Source: Acidaminococcaceae bacterium
GTDB taxonomy: Bacteria > Bacillota > Negativicutes > Acidaminococcales > Acidaminococcaceae
Reading direction: 5' to 3'
DNA: 5,742 nucleotides
Assembly (NCBI GenBank): GCA_024405585.1
Contig: JAKSOM010000061.1
Span: 1-5,742, forward strand
The notes under the pieces are model-generated. The model saw only the letters and a list, made by a program, of their open reading frames with translations, was not told the DNA's origin and made no database searches. Position numbers and translations under genes: made by a program. This document shows, in pieces, positions 1 through 5,742 of the stretch (within the stretch, counting starts at the first letter, position 1; each line of letters begins with the position of its first letter).

Positions 1-230
1 AGAGTCCGGTCAGCAGTGACAAATTTATCAAAAGGCCAACGTGGGAATTTCAAAACATAATAATCGCATTTCGGCTCATAACCGAAGGGGTCATTTTCAT
101 CCGCATGGGGCTGAATCTCATCCAAGGTGTAACCCACCGCAATCTTGGTAGTAACCTTGGCGATGGGATAACCGGTGGCCTTGGATGCCAAAGCGGAAGA
201 ACGGCTCACCCTGGGATTAACCTCAATGAC
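1..230 (-). pseudogene. carB: carB continuation downstream of an in-frame stop (partial)
   Basis: After the TAA at 233-231 the same reading frame stays open for 76 codons to the window edge and still encodes typical CarB sequence. It begins [20 protein letters not shown], continues through YPIAK and reaches a [13 protein letters not shown] segment near position 20. This is the end of the first ATP-grasp fold and the start of what follows it. VIEVNPR contains the Glu and Asn that bind metal in the carboxyphosphate site (E299 and N301 in E. coli). There is no in-frame ATG after the stop. A GTG lies within NPRVSR, but starting there would discard the catalytic residues. Conservation on both sides means the stop is either a very recent mutation or a base-calling or assembly error. 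The gene runs out of the window, so the C-terminal half cannot be judged. Confidence 0.85.
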
Positions 231-1115
231 TTAATATTTGTCGCTGTTAGGATCCTGGGCCAGTTGCACATTGCAGCCCCCCTCCACCCCCAGGGCACGG
301 ACAATGTCAAAGGAGGCCTGACGCAAACGCATCAGAGTGGCGTTGTCCAAGGTCTGAGCCGGAGCCACCACAATGCTGTCACCGGTATGCACCCCCACAG
401 GGTCCACATTTTCCATACTGCAGACAATCAGGCACTGGTCCGTTGCATCCCGGATAACCTCAAATTCAATTTCCTTCCAACCCGCAATGCTCCGTTCTAT
501 CAGACATTGGTGAATGGGACTGTAACCCAAACCCTTTTCCGTAATATCAACCAACTCTTCCTCATTATTGGCAAAACCGCCCCCGGTACCGCCCAAAGTG
601 AAAGCGGGCCGCACAATCAGGGGATAACCGATCTTTTTGGCAAAGTCCACCGCATCCCCCACCGTCTCCACCGTAATGGACTCCGGCACGGGCTGGCCGA
701 TTTGCTCCATGGTCTCCTTGAATAATTCCCTGTCCTCGCCCTTTTTGATCCCCTCGATTTTGGTACCCAAAACTTTCACATTATACTTCTCAAGAATCCC
801 CTTCTCCTGCAATTCCAGAGCCATATTCAGACCCACCTGCCCGCCCAGGGTTGCCACCATGGAATCCGGCTTTTCCTTCTTGATAACCGCCTCAATGAAA
901 TCCGCATTAATCGGTTCCACATACACCCTGTCCGCCATATGGGTATCCGTCATAATAGTGGCAGGATTGCTGTTCACCAGCACCACCTCGTACCCGGCTT
1001 CCTTCAAAGTACGGCAGGCCTGAGTACCCGCATAATCAAACTCCGCCGCCTGGCCGATAATAATCGGTCCGGAACCAATCACCAAAATCTTCTTAACATC
1101 ATTACGCCTTGGCAT
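231..1115 (-). CDS. carB: Carbamoyl-phosphate synthase large subunit, N-terminal 294 residues, ended by a premature TAA
   Basis: CarB makes carbamoyl phosphate from bicarbonate, ATP and ammonia delivered by the glutaminase subunit CarA, feeding pyrimidine and arginine synthesis in the cytosol. The product starts [20 protein letters not shown], the standard CarB N-terminus. The pre-ATP-grasp fold (about 1-125) includes [12 protein letters not shown] and [10 protein letters not shown]. The ATP-grasp fold follows with [12 protein letters not shown] (169-180), [15 protein letters not shown] (233-247) and NVQ (282-284, equivalent to the metal ligand Q285 of E. coli). Full-length CarB is about 1060-1075 residues, so 294 is a truncation: TAA occupies codon 295, three codons before the conserved Glu. 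As read, the product would lack a complete active site. The ATG overlaps the pyrC end by 14 bases. The Shine-Dalgarno is weak (GAAGG about 14 bases upstream), so translational coupling to pyrC is likely. The start is supported by alignment to the family N-terminus. Confidence 0.93.
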   Translation of the reverse strand: MPRRNDVKKILVIGSGPIIIGQAAEFDYAGTQACRTLKEAGYEVVLVNSNPATIMTDTHMADRVYVEPINADFIEAVIKKEKPDSMVATLGGQVGLNMALELQEKGILEKYNVKVLGTKIEGIKKGEDRELFKETMEQIGQPVPESITVETVGDAVDFAKKIGYPLIVRPAFTLGGTGGGFANNEEELVDITEKGLGYSPIHQCLIERSIAGWKEIEFEVIRDATDQCLIVCSMENVDPVGVHTGDSIVVAPAQTLDNATLMRLRQASFDIVRALGVEGGCNVQLAQDPNSDKY

Positions 1116-2400
1116 AATCTTTCACTTTGCCTTCTTTCATCACAAACTTACCGGCCAAAATTGTGGCCACCGCCCTGCCCCTGCAGGTCTTTCCCGCATA
1201 GGGGCTCAAATGACATTTGCTATAAAATTTCTCCGGGTCCACCACCCATTCCTTATCCAAATCCACAACAGTAACATCCGCAGGGGCCCCCACCTTCAGG
1301 GTCCCCGCATTCAGGCCGAACAACTCCGCCGGCTCCCTGCTCATCTTCTGGACAACGGTCTTCAGGTCAAAAATCCCCGTATGATACAAATCCGTCAGCA
1401 CCACACCCAAACTGGTCTCCAAACCCGGGAACCCGTTGGGGGCGTTGCGGAACTCCACATCCTTCTCCTCCATGCAATGGGGGCTGTGATCCGTAACAAC
1501 GGCGGAAGCAGTACCGTCCAAAACCGCCTGACGGCAGGCCTCCACATGATCCATACTTCTGAGGGGGGGATTGATTTTGGCCGCAGTGTTGTAATCGGCA
1601 CAGGCCTCATCCGTCAAAGTCAAATGATGCACCGTCACCTCGCAGGTCACATGCACACCCCGCTTTTGGGCCTGACGGATAATATCCAAAGCCCCCTTGG
1701 AAGCACAATGGGCAATATGAACATGGGTGCCGGTATATTCCGCAATCAGCACATCCCTTGCCACCGCAATATCCTCCGCCAAAGCCGGCACGCCGGGCAC
1801 ACCGTTCCTGGCGCTCACCGCGCCCTCATGCATAAATCCGTCGCTGTCCAACTCCGGGTCAATGGCATGGCAAATCAGGGTCTTGCCAAAGGCGCTGACA
1901 TATTTGGCGGCCAAAGTCATCATACGGCTGGACTTGACATAGTGACCGTCATCGCTGAAGGCCATAGCCCCCTTCTCCGCCATATCCGCCAGTTCCGCCA
2001 ACTCCTTGCCTTCCTGCTTCTTGGTGATTGCCCCCACCACTTCCACATGGGCAAACCCCTCCCGCAGGGCCCTTTCCTTAATACCGCTGACCACAATGCT
2101 GTTGTCGCACACCGGAGCAGTGTTGGGCATGCAGGCCACCGTGGTAACACCCCCGGCAGCAGCAGCCATAGTACCGGTACGGATGGTCTCCTTGGCCTCA
2201 TAGCCCGGCTCACGCAAATGGGTGTGCAAATCCACCAGACCGGGCATCACCACCAAACCCTTGGCATCATAAACCTCATCGGCACCCGCCAAATTCTCGC
2301 CCAAAGCGGCAATCCTGCCCTCCTCAATCAACACATCACACACTTTATCCAAATCTTGGGAGGGGTCCACCACCCTGCCATTCTTTATCAACAGTTTCAT
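1102..2400 (-). CDS. pyrC: Dihydroorotase, class I (PyrC)
   Basis: This amidohydrolase interconverts carbamoyl aspartate and dihydroorotate, the third step of de novo pyrimidine synthesis. It has 432 residues, the usual length for class I enzymes (about 425-430). The sequence begins [20 protein letters not shown], with the small beta-sandwich portion at both ends and a TIM-barrel between. Zinc-site residues are all visible: [10 protein letters not shown] with H59 and H61, D151 in AFSDDGHY, H178 in [10 protein letters not shown]231 in HIAHCASKG and the catalytic D304 in [13 protein letters not shown] at 277-281 is also conserved. The ATG overlaps the pyrB stop as ATGA, and a purine-rich GGGGGTGAGG lies just upstream inside pyrB, so coupled translation is expected. 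It ends with TAA inside the carB start. Nothing suggests damage. The active-site set and operon position favour dihydroorotase over related allantoinases or hydantoinases. Confidence 0.97.
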   Translation of the reverse strand: MKLLIKNGRVVDPSQDLDKVCDVLIEEGRIAALGENLAGADEVYDAKGLVVMPGLVDLHTHLREPGYEAKETIRTGTMAAAAGGVTTVACMPNTAPVCDNSIVVSGIKERALREGFAHVEVVGAITKKQEGKELAELADMAEKGAMAFSDDGHYVKSSRMMTLAAKYVSAFGKTLICHAIDPELDSDGFMHEGAVSARNGVPGVPALAEDIAVARDVLIAEYTGTHVHIAHCASKGALDIIRQAQKRGVHVTCEVTVHHLTLTDEACADYNTAAKINPPLRSMDHVEACRQAVLDGTASAVVTDHSPHCMEEKDVEFRNAPNGFPGLETSLGVVLTDLYHTGIFDLKTVVQKMSREPAELFGLNAGTLKVGAPADVTVVDLDKEWVVDPEKFYSKCHLSPYAGKTCRGRAVATILAGKFVMKEGKVKDYAKA

Positions 2401-3341
2401 TTTGCCTCACCCCCGCCTAAAGTCAGATTCAACAAAGCCATCCGCACCGCCACACCGTTATTAACCTGGTCCCGGATAGCCGCATTCCCGCAATAACCTA
2501 CTCCGTAAGAAATTTCCAAACCCCTGTTCATAGGTCCGGGATGGAGAATCACCACATCCTTCTTGCAAAGGGCCAGACGCTCATCATTCACCCCGTATTG
2601 GCGGGAATACTCCCTGGGTGTGGGGAACAGACCGTTCTTCTGACGCTCCAACTGAATCCGCAGCACATCCACCACATCCGCATCCCGCAGAGCATCCTCA
2701 ACCCTGGCATCCACCGTCACTCCCAAAGCACTGATATCGTGGGGCAGCAAAGTCATGGGGCCGCAAACATGGATATCCGCGCCGAACTTCTTCCACATGG
2801 CAATATTGGAACGGGCCACCCTGCTATAAAGGATATCCCCCACAATCACCATCTTCAGCCCCTGCAAATCCTTCTTGCCGTACTCCCGCAAAGTGAACAG
2901 ATCCAAAAGGGCCTGGCTGGGATGGGCATGGGCCCCATCCCCCGCATTTATTACCACGGGCTTGCCCACCTTGGCAGCATAAACGGAAGCCCCCTCCATA
3001 GGCGTACGGATAATCACCCCATCACAATCCATATTCTCCAGCACCAGCACCGTATCCTTCAGGCACTCCCCCTTGGTCACGGAACTGGAAGCGGTATTGA
3101 TATTCACCACATGGGCCCCCAAATACTTGCCCGCACTCTCAAAACTGGTACGGGTCCGGGTGGATGCCTCATAAAACAGGGTAATCACCGACTTGCCCTT
3201 CAGGTAATCCGCCTTCTTCATGCCGCTTTTCATGATTTTCTTCATCTCCCCGCCGGTGGCCATAATCAATTCAATTTCCTCCCGCGACAGGGACTCAATA
3301 TCCAAAATAACAAAAAAAAAAAGTGATGGTTTCTTCTCCAT
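2397..3341 (-). CDS. pyrB: Aspartate carbamoyltransferase catalytic subunit (PyrB)
   Basis: PyrB condenses carbamoyl phosphate with aspartate to give carbamoyl aspartate, the committed step of pyrimidine synthesis, as a cytosolic trimer. The 314-residue length fits the family (about 305-310). The carbamoyl-phosphate loop STRTRTSFESA is at 60-70, SSSVTKGE at 85-92 supplies the lysine from the neighbouring chain, HPSQALLDL is at 140-148, LRIQ at 227-230 and HPGPMNRGLE at 267-276. The ATG is preceded by AAAGGGGGG with a 5-base spacer, a good ribosome site. Family homology begins only around ILDIESLSREEIE (12-24). The short head MEKKPSLFFFV is unusual and is encoded partly by an 11-T run, so the exact N-terminus deserves care. 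Met27 is too far into the fold to be a likely start. No pyrI is nearby, so allosteric control of the E. coli type is not indicated. The gene sits 66 bases after pnp, beyond a terminator. Confidence 0.96.
   Translation of the reverse strand: MEKKPSLFFFVILDIESLSREEIELIMATGGEMKKIMKSGMKKADYLKGKSVITLFYEASTRTRTSFESAGKYLGAHVVNINTASSSVTKGECLKDTVLVLENMDCDGVIIRTPMEGASVYAAKVGKPVVINAGDGAHAHPSQALLDLFTLREYGKKDLQGLKMVIVGDILYSRVARSNIAMWKKFGADIHVCGPMTLLPHDISALGVTVDARVEDALRDADVVDVLRIQLERQKNGLFPTPREYSRQYGVNDERLALCKKDVVILHPGPMNRGLEISYGVGYCGNAAIRDQVNNGVAVRMALLNLTLGGGEAK
3312..3322 (-). repeat. Homopolymer of 11 T inside the pyrB start region
   Basis: On the coding strand, codons 7-10 of pyrB read CTT TTT TTT TTT followed by G, giving an uninterrupted T11. 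Runs this long are prone to polymerase slippage in replication and transcription and to sequencing error. A change of one or two T would shift pyrB out of frame almost at once, while a change of three would be tolerated. Confidence 0.97.
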
Positions 3342-3346
3342 ACTTG

Positions 3347-3355
3347 CCCCCCTTT
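3347..3355 (-). promoter_or_regulatory. pyrB ribosome binding site
   Basis: AAAGGGGGG lies 5 bases before the ATG at 3341. It is the best Shine-Dalgarno in the 66-base pnp-pyrB gap and supports this ATG as the start despite the odd N-terminal residues. The six-G run is itself a homopolymer. Confidence 0.7.
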
Positions 3356-3369
3356 ATCAAACTGCCTTC

Positions 3370-3401
3370 AAAAAATAACCTGCGTTCTTCACGCAGGTTA
3401 T
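3370..3401 (-). terminator. Intrinsic terminator between pnp and pyrB (possible pyr attenuator)
   Basis: On the minus strand a perfect 11-bp stem (ATAACCTGCGT paired with ACGCAGGTTAT, loop GAAGA) is followed directly by a run of T. It begins 6 bases after the pnp stop codon and ends about 28 bases before the pyrB ATG. The simplest reading is the pnp terminator. Because no room is left for a pyr promoter after it, pyr transcription must either read through it or start before it. The second case would make it a leader attenuator. On the plus strand the stem is followed, after AAAA, by a T-rich stretch, so weak bidirectional action is conceivable. Confidence 0.88.
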
Positions 3402-3404
3402 AAA

Positions 3405-3434
3405 ATTTTATTTTTTCTGCAATCCGTTCAGCAA
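3405..3434 (-). promoter_or_regulatory. Candidate pyr promoter overlapping the pnp 3' end (weak)
   Basis: TTGCTG (3434-3429) and TAAAAT (3410-3405) are separated by 18 bases. The -10-like element contains the pnp stop codon. Transcription would start near 3398, so the terminator hairpin would lie at the very 5' end of the pyr mRNA. The match is modest and AT-rich ends of genes often give such matches by chance. Confidence 0.22.
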
Positions 3435-5498
3435 TACCGCCTTACGACTGAGATTGATACGTCCCTTTTGGTCAATCTCGGTAACCTTGACAACAATCTC
3501 ATCGCCAATGGAAACAACATCCTCCACCTTCGCAACCCTTTCGGTGGCAAGCTGGCTGATATGGCAAAGTCCCTCCTTGCCGGGAAGAATCTCCACAAAA
3601 GCGCCGAAATTCATAAGACGGGTAACCTTGCCGGTATAAACCTGACCGGGCACCGCCTCCGCAGTAACCGCCTCAATCATCCTGATGGCCTTATCCGCTG
3701 CCTCACTGTTCACCGCAGCAATATAAATCCTGCCGGTCTCCTCAATATCAATCTTGACGCCGGTTTCCTCCGTAATCTTCTTAATCATCTTGCCGCCGGG
3801 GCCGATGACCTTGGCAATCTTATCCACATCAACGGAAACAGTGGTAATCTTGGGCGCATACTTGCTCAAATCTTTTCTGGGCTGGGAAATGCACTCCAAC
3901 ATCTTGCCCATAATAAACTCACGGCCACGCTTTGCCTGGGCCAGGGCCTGCTCAAAAATGGCCTTGTTGATACCGTCAATCTTAATATCCATCTGGATGG
4001 CGGTAATACCCTTGGCGGTACCTGCCACCTTGAAATCCATATCCCCCAGAGCATCCTCCAAACCCTGGATATCCGTCAAAATGGTAAAATACTCCCCATC
4101 CTTCACCAAACCCATAGCCACACCGGCCACAGGCGCCTTAATGGGCACACCCGCATCCATCAAACTCAAAGTGCTGGCACAAACGCTGCCCATGGAACTG
4201 GAACCGTTGGACTCCAAAACCTCGGAAACCAAACGGAGGGCATAGGGGAACTCATCCTCGGAAGGAATCACCGGCTTCAAAGCCCGCTCCGCCAAAGCGC
4301 CGTGACCAATCTCACGACGGCCGGGGCTCCGCAACGGCTTGGTCTCGCCCACACTGTAGGGCGGGAAATTGTAATGATGAATATAACGCTTAGTCTCCTC
4401 CACTCCCAAACCGTCCAAAATCTGGGCCTCGGAAAGGGGAGCCAAAGCCAAACAATTCAAAATCTGGGTCTGACCGCGGGTGAACAGGGAACTGCCATGA
4501 ACCCGGGGCAACAAACCCACCTCACAGGTGACCTGACGGACCTCATCCAACTGACGGCCGTCGGGACGAATCTTATCCACACTAATGGTGCGGCGGACAA
4601 TCTTCTTCACCAGCTTTTGCGTAATATAAGCCACATCCTCCGCATTATCAGGATACTTCTCCATAAAATGCTCAGCGATTTCCTTCTTAACCCGCTCCAC
4701 ATTCTCCTCACGCTGCAACTTGTTGGCATCCATCAGGGCCGCCTTCAAATTATCTGCCCCATAGGCCTCAATCTCCGCCACCAGCTCTGCGGGAGGAACA
4801 TACACGGGCACCTCCATCTTGGTCTTGCCCACCTGAGCCACAATCTTCTCCTGGAACTCCACCAAACGCTTAATCTCCTCGTGCCCGAAGAAAATAGCAT
4901 CCAGCATGGTCTCCTCGCTCACTTCCTTGGCACCTGCCTCCACCATCAAAATGGCGTCCTTGGTACCGGCCACAGCCAAATTCAAAGTGGAAACCTGGGC
5001 CTGCTCCACAGTGGGATTGATAACGAACTTGCCATCCACCTGACCCACCCGCACACCGGCAATGGGACCGTCAAAAGGAATATCACTAATAGCCAAAGCG
5101 CAGGACGCACCCAACATGGCCGGCATATCCGGCGCATTATCGGGATCCACGCTGACAGCGGTGGCCACAATCTGCACATCATTATGATAACCGTCCGGGA
5201 ACATGGGACGGATGGGACGGTCAATCAGACGACTGGTAAGAATGGCGCTCTCCGCAGGCCGGCCCTCACGCTTAATAAAACCGCCGGGAATCTTCCCCAC
5301 GGCATACATCTTCTCTTCAAAATCAACAGTCAAAGGGAAAAAATCCACACCCTCACGAGGTGTCTTGGTACCGGTAGCCGCCACCACAACAACAGTATCA
5401 CCGTAGCGGACCAAAACAGCGCCATTGGCCTGCTTGGCAACCTTACCGGTCTCGATAGTCAGGGGTCTGCCGCCCCACTCGTAACTGAAACTCTGCAT
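3408..5498 (-). CDS. pnp: Polyribonucleotide nucleotidyltransferase (PNPase)
   Basis: PNPase degrades RNA 3' to 5' by phosphorolysis, releasing nucleoside diphosphates, and acts as a trimer in mRNA turnover and small-RNA metabolism. The 696 residues match the family (about 690-715). Domain order is complete. The first RNase PH-like core (about 10-140) includes [20 protein letters not shown]. An all-helical linker (about 230-300) follows. The second, catalytic PH core (about 310-530) has [10 protein letters not shown] at 393-402, the phosphate-binding [11 protein letters not shown] at 430-440 and [10 protein letters not shown] at 485-494. The KH domain has the loop [10 protein letters not shown] at 564-573. 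The S1 domain spans about 618-686, with [15 protein letters not shown]. It ends soon after S1, without the longer tail of some relatives. The ATG is preceded by AGGAGG at an 11-base spacing, a little long but the only good site. It has its own promoter and a terminator immediately after the stop, so it can be a single-gene unit. Confidence 0.98.
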   Translation of the reverse strand: MQSFSYEWGGRPLTIETGKVAKQANGAVLVRYGDTVVVVAATGTKTPREGVDFFPLTVDFEEKMYAVGKIPGGFIKREGRPAESAILTSRLIDRPIRPMFPDGYHNDVQIVATAVSVDPDNAPDMPAMLGASCALAISDIPFDGPIAGVRVGQVDGKFVINPTVEQAQVSTLNLAVAGTKDAILMVEAGAKEVSEETMLDAIFFGHEEIKRLVEFQEKIVAQVGKTKMEVPVYVPPAELVAEIEAYGADNLKAALMDANKLQREENVERVKKEIAEHFMEKYPDNAEDVAYITQKLVKKIVRRTISVDKIRPDGRQLDEVRQVTCEVGLLPRVHGSSLFTRGQTQILNCLALAPLSEAQILDGLGVEETKRYIHHYNFPPYSVGETKPLRSPGRREIGHGALAERALKPVIPSEDEFPYALRLVSEVLESNGSSSMGSVCASTLSLMDAGVPIKAPVAGVAMGLVKDGEYFTILTDIQGLEDALGDMDFKVAGTAKGITAIQMDIKIDGINKAIFEQALAQAKRGREFIMGKMLECISQPRKDLSKYAPKITTVSVDVDKIAKVIGPGGKMIKKITEETGVKIDIEETGRIYIAAVNSEAADKAIRMIEAVTAEAVPGQVYTGKVTRLMNFGAFVEILPGKEGLCHISQLATERVAKVEDVVSIGDEIVVKVTEIDQKGRINLSRKAVLLNGLQKK

Positions 5499-5509
5499 TC
5501 TTTCTAATG

Positions 5510-5515
5510 CCTCCT
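5510..5515 (-). promoter_or_regulatory. pnp ribosome binding site
   Basis: A consensus AGGAGG ends 11 bases before the ATG at 5498. The spacing is longer than the usual 5-9. No alternative in-frame ATG, GTG or TTG at better spacing would keep the conserved [11 protein letters not shown]-terminus, so this site supports the chosen start. Confidence 0.75.
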
Positions 5516-5552
5516 AAAATAACTCTTTTTTACTCTTTGGTAAAATCAATAT

Positions 5553-5581
5553 ATTATACAGCAACAGAAAAACAATTACAA
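5553..5581 (-). promoter_or_regulatory. Sigma-A type promoter for pnp
   Basis: TTGTAA (5581-5576) and a perfect TATAAT (5558-5553) are separated by exactly 17 bases on the minus strand. It lies downstream of the upstream terminator and upstream of the pnp ribosome site, in a very AT-rich stretch. Transcription should start near 5546, giving a leader of about 48 bases that begins with a small AU-rich hairpin (TTTTAC paired with GTAAAA, 5545-5528). Confidence 0.65.
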
Positions 5582-5638
5582 TACATAAACGCAAAACTTT
5601 GTAATATTTTCCAATGTGGATTTTATCTGCCTCACCTC

Positions 5639-5673
5639 AAAAAAATTCGCCTGCCGAATCTTCGGCAGGCGAA
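5639..5673 (-). terminator. Intrinsic terminator of a gene upstream of pnp
   Basis: A perfect 13-bp inverted repeat (TTCGCCTGCCGAA and TTCGGCAGGCGAA, 2-base centre, so a 4-6 base loop in practice) is followed on the minus strand by seven T. On the plus strand the stem is followed by A, so it works in the minus direction only. It must end a transcript entering from the right edge. rpsO is a common upstream neighbour of pnp, but its coding sequence is not in the window. Confidence 0.92.
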
Positions 5674-5688
5674 AAAAATCCTCAAGTT

Positions 5689-5735
5689 GCGGGAAATTAG
5701 TATATTTCCCCGCGGAAGTATACTAATGTCCCTGC
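5689..5735. repeat. Long imperfect palindrome of unknown role
   Basis: Arms GGGAAATTAGTATA (5691-5704) and TATACTAATGTCCC (5719-5732) match as reverse complements at 13 of 14 positions. TTCC/GGAA (5706-5709 and 5714-5717) continues the pairing around a CCGC loop, and GC/GC outside (5689-5690, 5734-5735) extends it across one bulged base. A second hairpin, GCGGGAAAT (5689-5697) with ATTTCCCCGC (5704-5713, one bulged C), competes for the same bases. No T-run follows directly on either strand, so it is not a classical terminator. I cannot name it: an operator, a folded 3' UTR element or a repeat end are all possible. Confidence 0.7.
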
Positions 5736-5742
5736 TATCTGC

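Noticed and set aside
231..233. Selenocysteine, pyrrolysine or a reassigned stop codon as explanation of the carB stop
   Set aside because: The codon is TAA, which is used for neither Sec nor Pyl, and TAA ends pnp and pyrC normally in this window.
105..725. Plus-strand open frame opposite carB
   Set aside because: It is antisense to conserved CarB sequence on both sides of the in-frame stop and has no recognisable motifs.
1210..2496. Long plus-strand open frame opposite pyrC (428 codons)
   Set aside because: Same shadow effect: a His/Gly/Gln-rich translation with no family motifs, while pyrC has every catalytic residue.
2541..3326. Plus-strand open frame opposite pyrB (261 codons) ending in a poly-Lys stretch
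   Set aside because: The Lys tail is just the complement of the pyrB T11 run and the translation resembles no known protein.
3342..3407. PyrR-type binding loop in the pnp-pyrB gap
   Set aside because: The gap holds only the terminator stem and the ribosome site; no sequence resembling the conserved PyrR anti-antiterminator loop was found by eye.
3468..5507. Very long open frame on the plus strand opposite pnp (679 codons)
   Set aside because: It mirrors the pnp codon pattern, gives a low-complexity Leu/His/Asn/Gly-rich translation with no recognisable domain, and pnp is complete on the other strand.
5679..5742. 3' end of rpsO at the right edge
   Set aside because: None of the three minus-strand frames gives an S15-like C-terminus; the stretch is dominated by the palindrome.

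Overview
The window is a compact bacterial housekeeping region in which every supported gene lies on the minus strand. In transcription order (right to left) it holds a short non-coding stretch (5499-5742), pnp for polynucleotide phosphorylase (3408-5498), a 66-base gap with a strong terminator, then pyrB (2397-3341), pyrC (1102-2400) and the start of carB (1115 to beyond position 1). The genes are tightly packed, Shine-Dalgarno motifs are G-rich, pyrB has no pyrI partner, dihydroorotase is the class I type, and PNPase ends just after its S1 domain. Together these suggest a Bacillota (Firmicutes) genome, perhaps Negativicutes or Clostridia. That placement comes from impressions of protein similarity and was not tested.

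Region 5499-5742 carries three things: a 47-base imperfect palindrome of unknown role (5689-5735), a clear minus-strand terminator (5639-5673) that must end an upstream gene outside the window, and a good sigma-A type promoter (TTGTAA, 17 bases, TATAAT) that should drive pnp with a leader of about 48 bases. rpsO often precedes pnp, but no rpsO coding sequence is visible here.

Region 1-3407 is a de novo pyrimidine biosynthesis operon. CarB is the large subunit of carbamoyl-phosphate synthetase, PyrB joins carbamoyl phosphate to aspartate, and PyrC closes the ring to dihydroorotate. pyrB and pyrC overlap by 4 bases (ATGA) and pyrC and carB by 14 bases, so translation is probably coupled. carA, which often sits directly before carB, is absent at this junction.

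The oddest features are these. An in-frame TAA interrupts carB exactly before its conserved metal-binding Glu-x-Asn motif, while the frame stays open and conserved on the far side. A run of 11 T lies in codons 7-10 of pyrB. The terminator between pnp and pyrB leaves almost no room for a separate pyr promoter, so it may act as an attenuator or a partial read-through site. I saw no mobile elements, CRISPR arrays, tRNA or rRNA genes, and no convincing unknown multi-gene system.
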